Of a DNA stretch of 64,000 nucleotides, positions 1-7,164 are shown in pieces. The notes beneath the pieces were generated by a model. That model was not told the DNA's origin. It ran no database searches and saw only the letters and a program-made list of their open reading frames with translations. The stretch covers positions 121,512 to 185,511 of the forward strand of contig NZ_LMFB01000039.1 in the NCBI RefSeq assembly GCF_001426685.1, in the 5' to 3' direction. The stretch comes from Rhizobium sp. Root483D2. Its GTDB lineage: Bacteria > Pseudomonadota > Alphaproteobacteria > Rhizobiales > Rhizobiaceae. Position 1 is the stretch's first letter; every line of letters starts with the position of its first letter. A program made the position numbers and the translations under genes.

Positions 1-605
1 CGCAACCACACCGGCGCGCCAAATCGATCGACAAGGGTTTCCACGAAGGGAAAACCTTCCCACGCCGGCAGGAAGGACGGCGTCTGTTCCATGAACGGCA
101 TCTCGTCGCCCTCGGTCACGGGCCCGGGGACCGAAACTGCAATTCCCCATACCGGCATATCCGGCGCGTGCTTGGCGATCAGCCAGTCGAACAGAGACAG
201 GATGCGAAGAGAGGTCGATGCCGCATCCGCGCCCAGATCGATTGCCTCGTGGTGCTCCGTAAAGAGCCGGCCCGAAAGATCGGCGATGCCGACTCCCAAA
301 GCTGACTGGTCCAGCGTCGCGACGAGAATACAGCCAAGATCCGTCCTGAACCGGACGAGGCGCGGCGCCCGTCCGCCACTGGCAATGCCGAGTTCGCTTT
401 CGACGATCAGCCCGATTTCCGAAAGGGTTGCCAAGCGGTCTGCCACCGCAGCCCGTCCCAGCTCGCTTTCCCGTTCCAGTTCCTGTCGCGTCGTGGCCTT
501 GCCCGACCGGATAAGATTGAGGACCGCACCAAGGCTCGCTGCAGCCGAGTCGCGGGTCGTCGGTCGGCCTTTTCCACGTATTCGGGATGACGAGGCAATG
601 GGCAT
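1..605 (-). CDS. ROK-family transcriptional regulator, 3' part cut off by window edge
   Basis: Reading the complement from an ATG at 605 gives about 201 codons running off the window start. The first ~70 residues form a winged helix of the ROK-repressor type (TTRQELERESELGRAAVADR is the recognition part), followed by a linker with SGGRAP and the start of the ROK domain (GCILVATLDQSALGVGIADL, the ATP/sugar-binding lobe, then VSVPGPV). ROK repressors (NagC, XylR) bind DNA and are released by a sugar. It points away from the sugar operon that begins at 864, so it probably represses that operon and itself. The C-terminal half, including the zinc-binding motif, is outside the window. Confidence 0.9.
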   Translation of the reverse strand, partial: MPIASSSRIRGKGRPTTRDSAAASLGAVLNLIRSGKATTRQELERESELGRAAVADRLATLSEIGLIVESELGIASGGRAPRLVRFRTDLGCILVATLDQSALGVGIADLSGRLFTEHHEAIDLGADAASTSLRILSLFDWLIAKHAPDMPVWGIAVSVPGPVTEGDEMPFMEQTPSFLPAWEGFPFVETLVDRFGAPVWL

Positions 606-724
606 GTTGCCGTATTCCCTTCGGCGTTCGCGTTGGAGGCTTCGTCATTCAGCACCGTCAGCCCCTTTTCATTGGATAAATCGATTGCATGTGTGGGGCA
701 AGTGCAAACTTATGTCGTAAATAT

Positions 725-736
725 GCAAAAGTTTGC
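725..736. promoter_or_regulatory. Candidate ROK operator
   Basis: The dyad GCAAA-AG-TTTGC lies between the divergent ROK gene and the sugar operon. Related pieces surround it: a GCAAACTTATG at 704-714 and a second ACTTATG at 739-745. The position, just upstream of a promoter-like sequence, suits a repressor site. Assignment to the ROK protein is inference from location only. Confidence 0.4.
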
Positions 737-756
737 TGACTTATGCGCAAATAATA

Positions 757-785
757 TTGACTTCGAAATTAAACACTCATAACGT
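757..785 (+). promoter_or_regulatory. Candidate sigma70-type promoter of the first sugar operon
   Basis: TTGACT at 757-762 is followed after 17 bases by TAACGT at 780-785. Transcription would start near 792, about 70 bases before the start codon at 864. The match to the vegetative consensus is good in the -35 box and fair in the -10 box. Confidence 0.45.
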
Positions 786-863
786 TACAGTCGGAGAGCG
801 GCGGTGTCGCAGAGATTTCGGGCGGGGCGGGAACCCATCCGACCCGCAGCGGAGGAATTCAAA

Positions 864-1676
864 ATGTCGGATTGGAAGCTGGCTTATCACGCCAATTGCT
901 GGGGCATGCTTGGTGGCAATGCGCAGGGCGTGACCTCGATTACGGAGCTCACCTATCGCACATTCGGCGACATGGACCGCGCCTTCGACGACATTGCCGC
1001 GGCAGGATATGAAGGCGTCGAACTGTTCGATGGCAATCTGCTTGACTACAGCGCCGCCGACCTTCGCAACCTTCTCGCCAAAACCGGCCTTACGCTGGTG
1101 GCCGCCTATGCCGGCGGCAATTTCATCTTCGACGATATCCTGCCGGAAGAGCTGGCCCGGATTACCCGTGCCGCCGACCGCGCCGCCGAACTCGGTGCGC
1201 CGCATCTGGTCGTCGGGGGAGGCGCCAAACGTTTCGACGGTATCCGCGACGAGGACTATGTGAAGCTCGGTGCGGCCCTGGACAAGGTCAAGGCAATAGC
1301 CGAAGCCCGTGGGCTGCGCGGCCATTATCATCCGCATCTTTCGACGATCGTCGAAGGGCCAGACACGGTGGCCCAGATATTCGGCCTGACGTCGATCGAT
1401 TTCTGCCCGGACACGGCGCACCTCGCGGCCGCCGGCGGCGATCCGGCGCGGCTTATTCGCGATCACGCGTCGCGCATTTCCTACGTTCACTTGAAGGGCC
1501 TCCAGACGGAACCGTTTGTTTTCACGCCGCTCGATCGCGGCGATGTGCCGACCGGTCCCATCCTTACCGCCCTGCGGGAGACGGGATTCAAGGGCTGGGT
1601 CTGCACCGAACTCGATGCATGGTCCGATCCCGCCGAAGGCGCCCGCATCAGCATGGATTATCTGAAACATGCCTGA
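864..1676 (+). CDS. Sugar phosphate isomerase/epimerase (AP-endonuclease-2-type TIM barrel, IolE-like)
   Basis: A 270-residue TIM-barrel protein of the xylose-isomerase-like family (PF01261), the fold of IolE, hydroxypyruvate isomerase and ketose 3-epimerases. Metal-ligand motifs are visible: HYHPHLSTIVE in the middle, FCPDTAHLAAAG, and CTELDAW near the end, the usual His/Glu/Asp/Glu set. The start at 864 is chosen because GGAGG lies 8 bases upstream; an in-frame start at 804 would add 20 unlikely residues. It is first in an operon with an Rbs-type importer and a Gfo/Idh/MocA dehydrogenase, so it should act on the imported sugar or its keto derivative in the cytoplasm. An inosose dehydratase, a ketose epimerase or a 3-keto-glycoside lyase are all possible. 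Confidence 0.85.
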   Translation: MSDWKLAYHANCWGMLGGNAQGVTSITELTYRTFGDMDRAFDDIAAAGYEGVELFDGNLLDYSAADLRNLLAKTGLTLVAAYAGGNFIFDDILPEELARITRAADRAAELGAPHLVVGGGAKRFDGIRDEDYVKLGAALDKVKAIAEARGLRGHYHPHLSTIVEGPDTVAQIFGLTSIDFCPDTAHLAAAGGDPARLIRDHASRISYVHLKGLQTEPFVFTPLDRGDVPTGPILTALRETGFKGWVCTELDAWSDPAEGARISMDYLKHA

Positions 1677-1759
1677 CGGCCTGGGTGACCTGAAATGGGC
1701 GTTACGGCCCGGCAATCTTCGAGGCAATGATGCCTCGACTTCTTGGGAGGAGAAGAACC

Positions 1760-2881
1760 ATGATAACCAGACGAACCCTGCTTGCAACCAGCGCAGCCTT
1801 TGCACTGACACTGTCGATCGCCGCACCGGCGTTTGCCGATCCGGATGCTGCCCTTGCCAAGCTGCAGGAGACCGTTCTGTCGAAGGGGCCGAACGGCGAA
1901 GAGCCTGCCGCCGCTTCCTCGGTCACGTTGACCGATGAGGAACTGACCAAGATCAAGGGCATGAATGCCACGGCGGCCATCGTTATGCATTACGGCGGCA
2001 ATGACTGGAGCCAGGCACAGATCAACGGATTGCAGACACAGTTCGCAGCCATGGGCATCAAGGTCATCGCCGTCACCGACGCCGGTTTCAAGCCTGAAAA
2101 ACAGGTGGCGGACCTGGAAACCATCATGGCGCAGAAGCCCAGCATCATCGTGTCGATCCCGACTGATCCCGTTGCAACGGCTGTCGCCTACAAGGCGGCT
2201 GCCGACGCCGGCGTAAAACTGGTGTTCATGGACAACGTGCCGGCCGGCTTCACTGCCGGCAAGGAATACGTATCCTCCGTTTCGGCAGACAATTACGGCA
2301 ACGGTGTCGCTTCAGCGCATTTGATGGCCAAAGCGCTCGGCGGCAAGGGCGAGATTGGTCTCGTCTTTCACGCCGCTGACTTCTTCGTCACTAAGCAGCG
2401 CTACGAGGCCTTCAAGGCAACTATCGCGTCGGACTACCCGGACATCAAGATCGTGGCCGAGCAGGGCATCGGCGGTCCGGATTTTTCCGGTGATGCCGAC
2501 AAGGCGGCAAGCGCCATGCTGACCTCCAATCCCAATCTGAATGGGATCTGGGCTGTCTGGGACGTGCCGGCCGAGGGCGTGATTTCGGCGGCCCGCACCG
2601 CTGGCCGCGACGATCTCGTCATCACGACCATCGATCTCGGCGAAAACGTCGCGATCTCCATGGCCCAGGGCGGTTTTATCAAGGGTCTCGGTGCACAGCG
2701 CCCCTATTCACAGGGCGTGACCGAGGCGATGCTGGCAGGTTACGGTCTGCTCGGCAAAGAAGCCCCGGCGTTTGTGGCGTTGCCGGCGCTTCCCGTCACC
2801 AAGGAAACATTGGTCGAGGGATGGAAGGCCGTCTACAATACCGAACCGACGGCCAATGTGAAAACCAGCCTCGGACAGTAA
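1760..2881 (+). CDS. Periplasmic sugar-binding protein, RbsB type
   Basis: A 373-residue solute-binding protein with a signal peptide (TRRTLLATSAAFALTLS, then the APAFA cleavage site); the N-terminal RR could allow Tat export. The mature protein is a type-I periplasmic binding protein (Peripla_BP_4) with the typical segment VSIPTDPVATAVAYKAA and FMDNVPAGF. It delivers a sugar to the permease and ATPase encoded downstream. ATG 1760 follows a strong GGGAGGAG. It sits 83 bases after the isomerase gene and is separated from the next gene by two stable hairpins, which would favour high expression of this component relative to the downstream genes. The ligand cannot be read from sequence. Confidence 0.9.
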   Translation: MITRRTLLATSAAFALTLSIAAPAFADPDAALAKLQETVLSKGPNGEEPAAASSVTLTDEELTKIKGMNATAAIVMHYGGNDWSQAQINGLQTQFAAMGIKVIAVTDAGFKPEKQVADLETIMAQKPSIIVSIPTDPVATAVAYKAAADAGVKLVFMDNVPAGFTAGKEYVSSVSADNYGNGVASAHLMAKALGGKGEIGLVFHAADFFVTKQRYEAFKATIASDYPDIKIVAEQGIGGPDFSGDADKAASAMLTSNPNLNGIWAVWDVPAEGVISAARTAGRDDLVITTIDLGENVAISMAQGGFIKGLGAQRPYSQGVTEAMLAGYGLLGKEAPAFVALPALPVTKETLVEGWKAVYNTEPTANVKTSLGQ

Positions 2882-2908
2882 GCCGGTTCCATCACCGCTT
2901 ACCTTCTT

Positions 2909-2953
2909 GCGGGCGGCGTTTGCGCCGCCCGCCCTGGAAGGCCCACGGGCCTT
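2909..2953 (+). promoter_or_regulatory. Tandem intra-operon hairpins after the binding-protein gene
   Basis: A perfect 10-bp GC stem (2909-2918 with 2923-2932, loop TTTG) is followed by a 7-bp stem (AAGGCCC 2938-2944 with GGGCCTT 2947-2953). No U-run follows, and the next gene continues on the same strand. Such structures after binding-protein genes commonly protect the upstream mRNA end or attenuate transcription, giving an excess of binding protein over membrane components. Confidence 0.6.
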
Positions 2954-3002
2954 TCCGAACAGATCGGGCCAGGGCCCCCCCTTCATTTGACGGAGAAAGA
3001 CG

Positions 3003-4175
3003 ATGACCAAAGTGATGAACGTCGCCATGATCGGTGGCGGCTTCATGGGCAAGGCGCATGCCATGGCCTATGCTTCCATGCCGATGTTCTTCTGGCCGGC
3101 GCCTGCCATTCCGCACCGCAAGGTCGTGGTGGACGTGACGGACGCGATGGCGGAAACTGCCCGCGACCGCTACGGCTTCGAGGAAGCGTCCAGTGACTGG
3201 CGCGCCGTCGTTGCCCGGCCGGATATCGACGTGATTGATATCTGCACACCCAACAATGTCCACGCCGAAATCGCCATTGCAGCAGCGCAAGCCGGCAAAC
3301 ACATCATCTGCGAAAAGCCGCTCGCCCGCACGGTCGAGGAAGCCCGCGCCATGGCCGCCGCCGTCAAGAAGGCCGGCGTGACCCACATGGTTGCCTTCAA
3401 CTATCGCCGCACCCCGGCTGTTGCGCTTGCCAAGAAATACATCGAAGACGGCCGGATCGGCAAAATTCTCAATTTTCGCGGCACCTATCTGCAGGATTGG
3501 TCCGCCGACCCAGACGGCCCACTGTCATGGCGCTTCCAGAAGAAGATCGCCGGGTCCGGCACGGTCGGCGACATCGCCACCCATGTGGTCGATCTCGCGC
3601 ATTATCTCGTGGGGCCGATCGAGACGGTGAATGCTATCACCACCACCTATAACAAGACGCGACCCTTGCAGCAGGGCGGGATCGACAAGCTGGGTGCGGC
3701 TGAAAAAGCATCCGGCGATGTCGAGCGCGGCGAGGTGGATGTGGACGATGAAGTCATCAGCATGCTGCGCTTCGAAAACGGCGCAATCGGCAGCCTCGAG
3801 GCGACACGCAACGCGTATGGCCGCAACAACTTCATCACGCTGGAGATCCATGGCACCAAGGGCTCGATCCACTTTAACTATGAGCGCCGTGACGAATTGC
3901 AGGTGATGTTTGCCGACGATCCGGCTGACAGTCGCGGCTTTCGCACGGTCTATACCGGTCCGGCGCACCCCTATGGTCACGGCCTCTGGCCCATCCCGGC
4001 GCTCGGCATAGGCTATTCCGAGACGAAGATTGTCGAGTGCTTCGATTTTTTCACGGCCATCAAGACGGGAAAACAGCCATCGCCGAATTTCGACGACGGT
4101 CTGTTGACGGAACTGGTCGCGGATGCCCTCATTCGCTCGGGAGAAACCGGAGCGTGGGAGCGCGTGGGCAGATGA
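3003..4175 (+). CDS. Gfo/Idh/MocA family NAD(P)-dependent oxidoreductase
   Basis: A 390-residue dehydrogenase with an N-terminal Rossmann fold (MIGGGFMGKAHA, residues ~9-20), DICTPNNVH in the cofactor domain and the family signature GKHIICEKPLA near residue 100. The C-terminal alpha/beta domain carries the GTVGDIATHVVDLAHYLVG segment with the usual catalytic Asp/His pair. Members oxidise a sugar or inositol hydroxyl, often at C3, or reduce the ketone. Its 3' end overlaps the ATPase gene by four bases (ATGA), so it is translationally coupled to the importer. Together with the TIM-barrel enzyme at 864 it could form an oxidation plus isomerisation/elimination pair on the imported glycoside; the substrate is unknown. 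Confidence 0.88.
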   Translation: MTKVMNVAMIGGGFMGKAHAMAYASMPMFFWPAPAIPHRKVVVDVTDAMAETARDRYGFEEASSDWRAVVARPDIDVIDICTPNNVHAEIAIAAAQAGKHIICEKPLARTVEEARAMAAAVKKAGVTHMVAFNYRRTPAVALAKKYIEDGRIGKILNFRGTYLQDWSADPDGPLSWRFQKKIAGSGTVGDIATHVVDLAHYLVGPIETVNAITTTYNKTRPLQQGGIDKLGAAEKASGDVERGEVDVDDEVISMLRFENGAIGSLEATRNAYGRNNFITLEIHGTKGSIHFNYERRDELQVMFADDPADSRGFRTVYTGPAHPYGHGLWPIPALGIGYSETKIVECFDFFTAIKTGKQPSPNFDDGLLTELVADALIRSGETGAWERVGR

Positions 4176-5776
4176 GCACCGAAGCCGCAGCCGTCAGCAT
4201 GCCCTTGACTGCAAGCGAGCCATTGGCCGTCAGCATGAAGGGAATTTCAAAGGCCTTTGGCGGTGTGCGGGCTTTGAACGATGTCAGTCTCGATATCCGG
4301 CAGGGCGAAGTTCACGCACTGCTAGGCGGCAACGGTGCGGGAAAATCCACTATACTCAAGGTGCTCAACGGCGTTCATAAGCCCGATTCTGGCACGATCA
4401 CGGTCTGCGGCAACCTGCTGGAGGACGTGACGCCGGAGGCGGCGCGCGCGGCCGGCATTGCCATGAACTTTCAAGAGCTCAGCCTAATCCCGACGCTGAC
4501 CGTAGCACAGAACGTGTTCCTGACGCGTGAAACCAGGGGCGGTCTGGGACTAATCGATGACCGGACGGCGGAGCGGCGCGCGGCCGAACTATTTGCGATG
4601 CTGGAGGTCGATGTCGATCCGAAAGCGCTGGTTGGCGATCTCGGCGCCGGACAGAAGCAACTGACCGAAATCGTCAAGGCGATCTCGCAGGATGCCCGCG
4701 TGCTGGTGCTCGACGAGCCCTCGACGGCGCTGGCCGTCAGCGACGTCGATCGCCTGTTCACATTCCTGCGCAAGCTGAAGGCAAAAGGCGTCGCCATCAT
4801 CTACGTCTCGCACCGGATGGACGAGATCGCTCGCATCAGCGACCGGGCGACCATCCTGCGCGACGGTGCCCATGTCATTACGGCACCTCTGTCGGAGTTA
4901 CCGATCGATACGATGATCGAGCACATCGTCGGCACGCGCTCAAAGGGCCTCTCCGATGTGGCGCGCGGCAATGCCGTCAAGGGCGAGGTTCTGGTGGAGC
5001 TGCGCAACGTCTCGGGCAAGTACAAGCCGGAGAACATATCCTTTGCGGTCCATCGCGGCGAGGTTGTCGGCCTTGCGGGCCTGCTCGGCTCCGGCCGGTC
5101 AGCGCTTGCGCGGCTGATCGCGGGGGTCGAGCCGGCAAAGTCCGGCGAGATCCTGATCAACGGCAAGCTTGTGGCGATCCACAAGCCCGGCGATGCGATC
5201 GCCGCCGGCGTGGCGCTGGTGCCGGAGGCGCGGGCAACGCAAGGGATTATTCCTGCTCATTCCGTCGCATCCAACATGACGCTTGCGGTTCTCGACAGCA
5301 TTTCGGCGGCGGGTTTCGTCGATGCGGAAAGGGTCAGGTCCGTTACGGACGGAATGATCAAGAGATTGTCGGTTAAGACCGCGAGCCGCGACCATGCGGT
5401 CTCGACGCTCTCGGGTGGCAACCAACAGAAGGTGGTCATCGGCAAATGGCTCGCAACCGATCCCGATATCCTGGTGCTCGACGAGCCGACCGCTGGCATC
5501 GACATCGGTTCGAAATCCGAAATCATCAAGCTGGTGCGCGATCTGGCTGCGGCCGGCAAGGCGATCGTCTTCATTTCCTCGGAGTTGAGCGAACTGCTGA
5601 CGGCCTGCGATCGCATCGTCGTCATGTCGGAAGGCCGCATGTTTGCCGATATCCCGCGTGACCGGCTCGATGATCCGGCCATCGATGCACACGACACGGC
5701 CCACCGTCTTCAGGCGGCCGAGCAACGCCTGCAGATCGAAATTCAGGAGGCCCTGAAGCAAGGGCAGAAGGTTTGA
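4172..5776 (+). CDS. Sugar ABC transporter ATPase, RbsA/XylG/MglA type (two nucleotide-binding domains)
   Basis: A 534-residue tandem ATPase. Domain 1 has Walker A GGNGAGKST (residues 52-60; the more usual second residue is Glu) and Walker B LVLDEPSTAL. Domain 2 has the altered Walker A GLLGSGRSALARL, without the lysine, as in RbsA and XylG, plus an intact LSGGNQQKV signature and LVLDEPTAGIDIG. One domain is therefore probably weak in hydrolysis, as known for this family. The start at 4172 overlaps the preceding stop. Longer in-frame starts run through the upstream gene and are rejected. Confidence 0.93.
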   Translation: MSTEAAAVSMPLTASEPLAVSMKGISKAFGGVRALNDVSLDIRQGEVHALLGGNGAGKSTILKVLNGVHKPDSGTITVCGNLLEDVTPEAARAAGIAMNFQELSLIPTLTVAQNVFLTRETRGGLGLIDDRTAERRAAELFAMLEVDVDPKALVGDLGAGQKQLTEIVKAISQDARVLVLDEPSTALAVSDVDRLFTFLRKLKAKGVAIIYVSHRMDEIARISDRATILRDGAHVITAPLSELPIDTMIEHIVGTRSKGLSDVARGNAVKGEVLVELRNVSGKYKPENISFAVHRGEVVGLAGLLGSGRSALARLIAGVEPAKSGEILINGKLVAIHKPGDAIAAGVALVPEARATQGIIPAHSVASNMTLAVLDSISAAGFVDAERVRSVTDGMIKRLSVKTASRDHAVSTLSGGNQQKVVIGKWLATDPDILVLDEPTAGIDIGSKSEIIKLVRDLAAAGKAIVFISSELSELLTACDRIVVMSEGRMFADIPRDRLDDPAIDAHDTAHRLQAAEQRLQIEIQEALKQGQKV

Positions 5777-5777
5777 C

Positions 5778-6734
5778 ATGACGACCGCAAATCCAACGCT
5801 CGCTGAGAGCTTCAAGGCCAACTGGCGGCAATACATCATCTATATCGGCTTCGCGGTGATCTTCGTGATCTTCGCCCTGACTTTGGCCGACAAGGGCTTT
5901 CTCAACCCCAACAACCTGCTCAACATCGTCCGCCAGACAGCGATGATCGCCGTCATGGCCATTGCTATGACCTTCGTGCTGTCCGCCGGCGAAATCGATC
6001 TATCGGTTGGCGCGGTCGCAGGGCTCGCAACGGTTACCGTTGCCATGGCGATTGCGGTGGCCGGGCCGGTGGCCGGCGTCTTTGCGGGGCTTGCGACGGG
6101 CATTGCCGTCGGCATGTTCAACGGCTGGCTGACGACGCGCGTCGGCATACCGTCGTTTCTGACGACGCTGGCGATGATGGGCATCGCCAAGGGCGTAGCA
6201 ATGTGGATTTCCAACACCGCTGCCGTCCCGATCCTCAGTCCCGGCTATTCCTGGCTGTTCGGCGGTGGATCGCTCTTCAAGGTTCCTGTGCTGTTATTCT
6301 GGATGGTTATCTTCGGCGCCATCGGTCACGTCGTCCTTCGCCGCACCAGCTTCGGCCGACGCGTTCTGGCGACCGGTGGCGGCGAAACGGCGGCGCGCTA
6401 TTCCGGCATCGACACCAAGGCTATCAAATTCCGTGTGCTCGTCATTTCCTCGACCGCCGCAGCCTTCGCCGGCATGCTTTATGCGGGGCGGCTCCAGTCG
6501 GGACGGTTCCAACTGGGCGAGGGGGACGAACTGTCTGTGATCGCTGCCGCCGTTCTTGGCGGCACCAGCCTGTTCGGCGGCAAGGGCACGATCATCGGCA
6601 CCATCGTCGGAGCCCTGATGATCGGCATGATCAACAACGGCCTGATCCTAATGGGGCTGGAATTCTCGCAGCAACTCATAGCACGCGGCGGAATCATCAT
6701 CCTCGCCGTTGCCCTGTCGCAGAAGCGGAACTGA
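5778..6734 (+). CDS. Sugar ABC transporter permease, RbsC type
   Basis: A 318-residue inner-membrane protein of the BPD_transp_2 family with eight or more hydrophobic segments. The family segment MTFVLSAGEIDLSVGAVAGL is present in the first third, and AVLGGTSLFGGKGTIIGT near the C-terminus is the usual EAA-like coupling loop region. A single gene suggests a homodimer. It begins one base after the ATPase stop and completes the binding-protein/ATPase/permease set. Confidence 0.93.
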   Translation: MTTANPTLAESFKANWRQYIIYIGFAVIFVIFALTLADKGFLNPNNLLNIVRQTAMIAVMAIAMTFVLSAGEIDLSVGAVAGLATVTVAMAIAVAGPVAGVFAGLATGIAVGMFNGWLTTRVGIPSFLTTLAMMGIAKGVAMWISNTAAVPILSPGYSWLFGGGSLFKVPVLLFWMVIFGAIGHVVLRRTSFGRRVLATGGGETAARYSGIDTKAIKFRVLVISSTAAAFAGMLYAGRLQSGRFQLGEGDELSVIAAAVLGGTSLFGGKGTIIGTIVGALMIGMINNGLILMGLEFSQQLIARGGIIILAVALSQKRN

Positions 6735-6737
6735 GCC

Positions 6738-7040
6738 ATGTCCCCTGTAACGATTATCGGTACTGTCATCGCGAAGCCCGAAACGCGCGAGGAGTTGCAA
6801 ACGCTCCTCGCGGCCCAGGTGGCACCGACGCGCGCCGAACCCGGTTGCATCAACTATGACTTCCATGTGGATGCGAACGACCCTTGCGTCTTCGTATTCT
6901 ACGAGAACTGGCGCAGCCAGGCCGACCTCGATGCTCATATGACGATGCCCCATCTGCGGCCGCTCCTGAGCGCGATAGACAGGCTGCTCTCCAGCCCCGT
7001 CGAAATCCGCCATTTGCAAATGCTCAGCGGGACCAAGTAG
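6738..7040 (+). CDS. ABM-domain (antibiotic biosynthesis monooxygenase-like) small protein
   Basis: A 100-residue dimeric alpha/beta-barrel protein (PF03992, YgiN-like): SPVTIIGTVIAKPE forms the first strand, TRAEPGCINYDFH is the family signature and FVFYENWRSQADLDAHM is the C-terminal core. It starts three bases after the permease stop, so it belongs to the operon. The family includes quinol monooxygenases, and the same fold is used by rhamnose mutarotase. In a sugar operon a role in sugar mutarotation or in handling an aromatic aglycone is possible; neither is shown by the sequence. Confidence 0.8.
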   Translation: MSPVTIIGTVIAKPETREELQTLLAAQVAPTRAEPGCINYDFHVDANDPCVFVFYENWRSQADLDAHMTMPHLRPLLSAIDRLLSSPVEIRHLQMLSGTK

Positions 7041-7164
7041 GCGCATTGACGCAAGGCACCGATTGCGAGCGGCGTCGGTTCATCCTGGTTCCCTGTCGTG
7101 CGACATTGACGCGAGTATGACATGATGCTTGGTATCGCCTGATCGTACCAAAGGCGCAGCGGAT

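Noticed and set aside
777..1826. A 349-codon minus-strand frame opposite the isomerase gene
   Set aside because: It is antisense to a gene with clear active-site motifs and has no family resemblance; high-GC third positions create such shadows.
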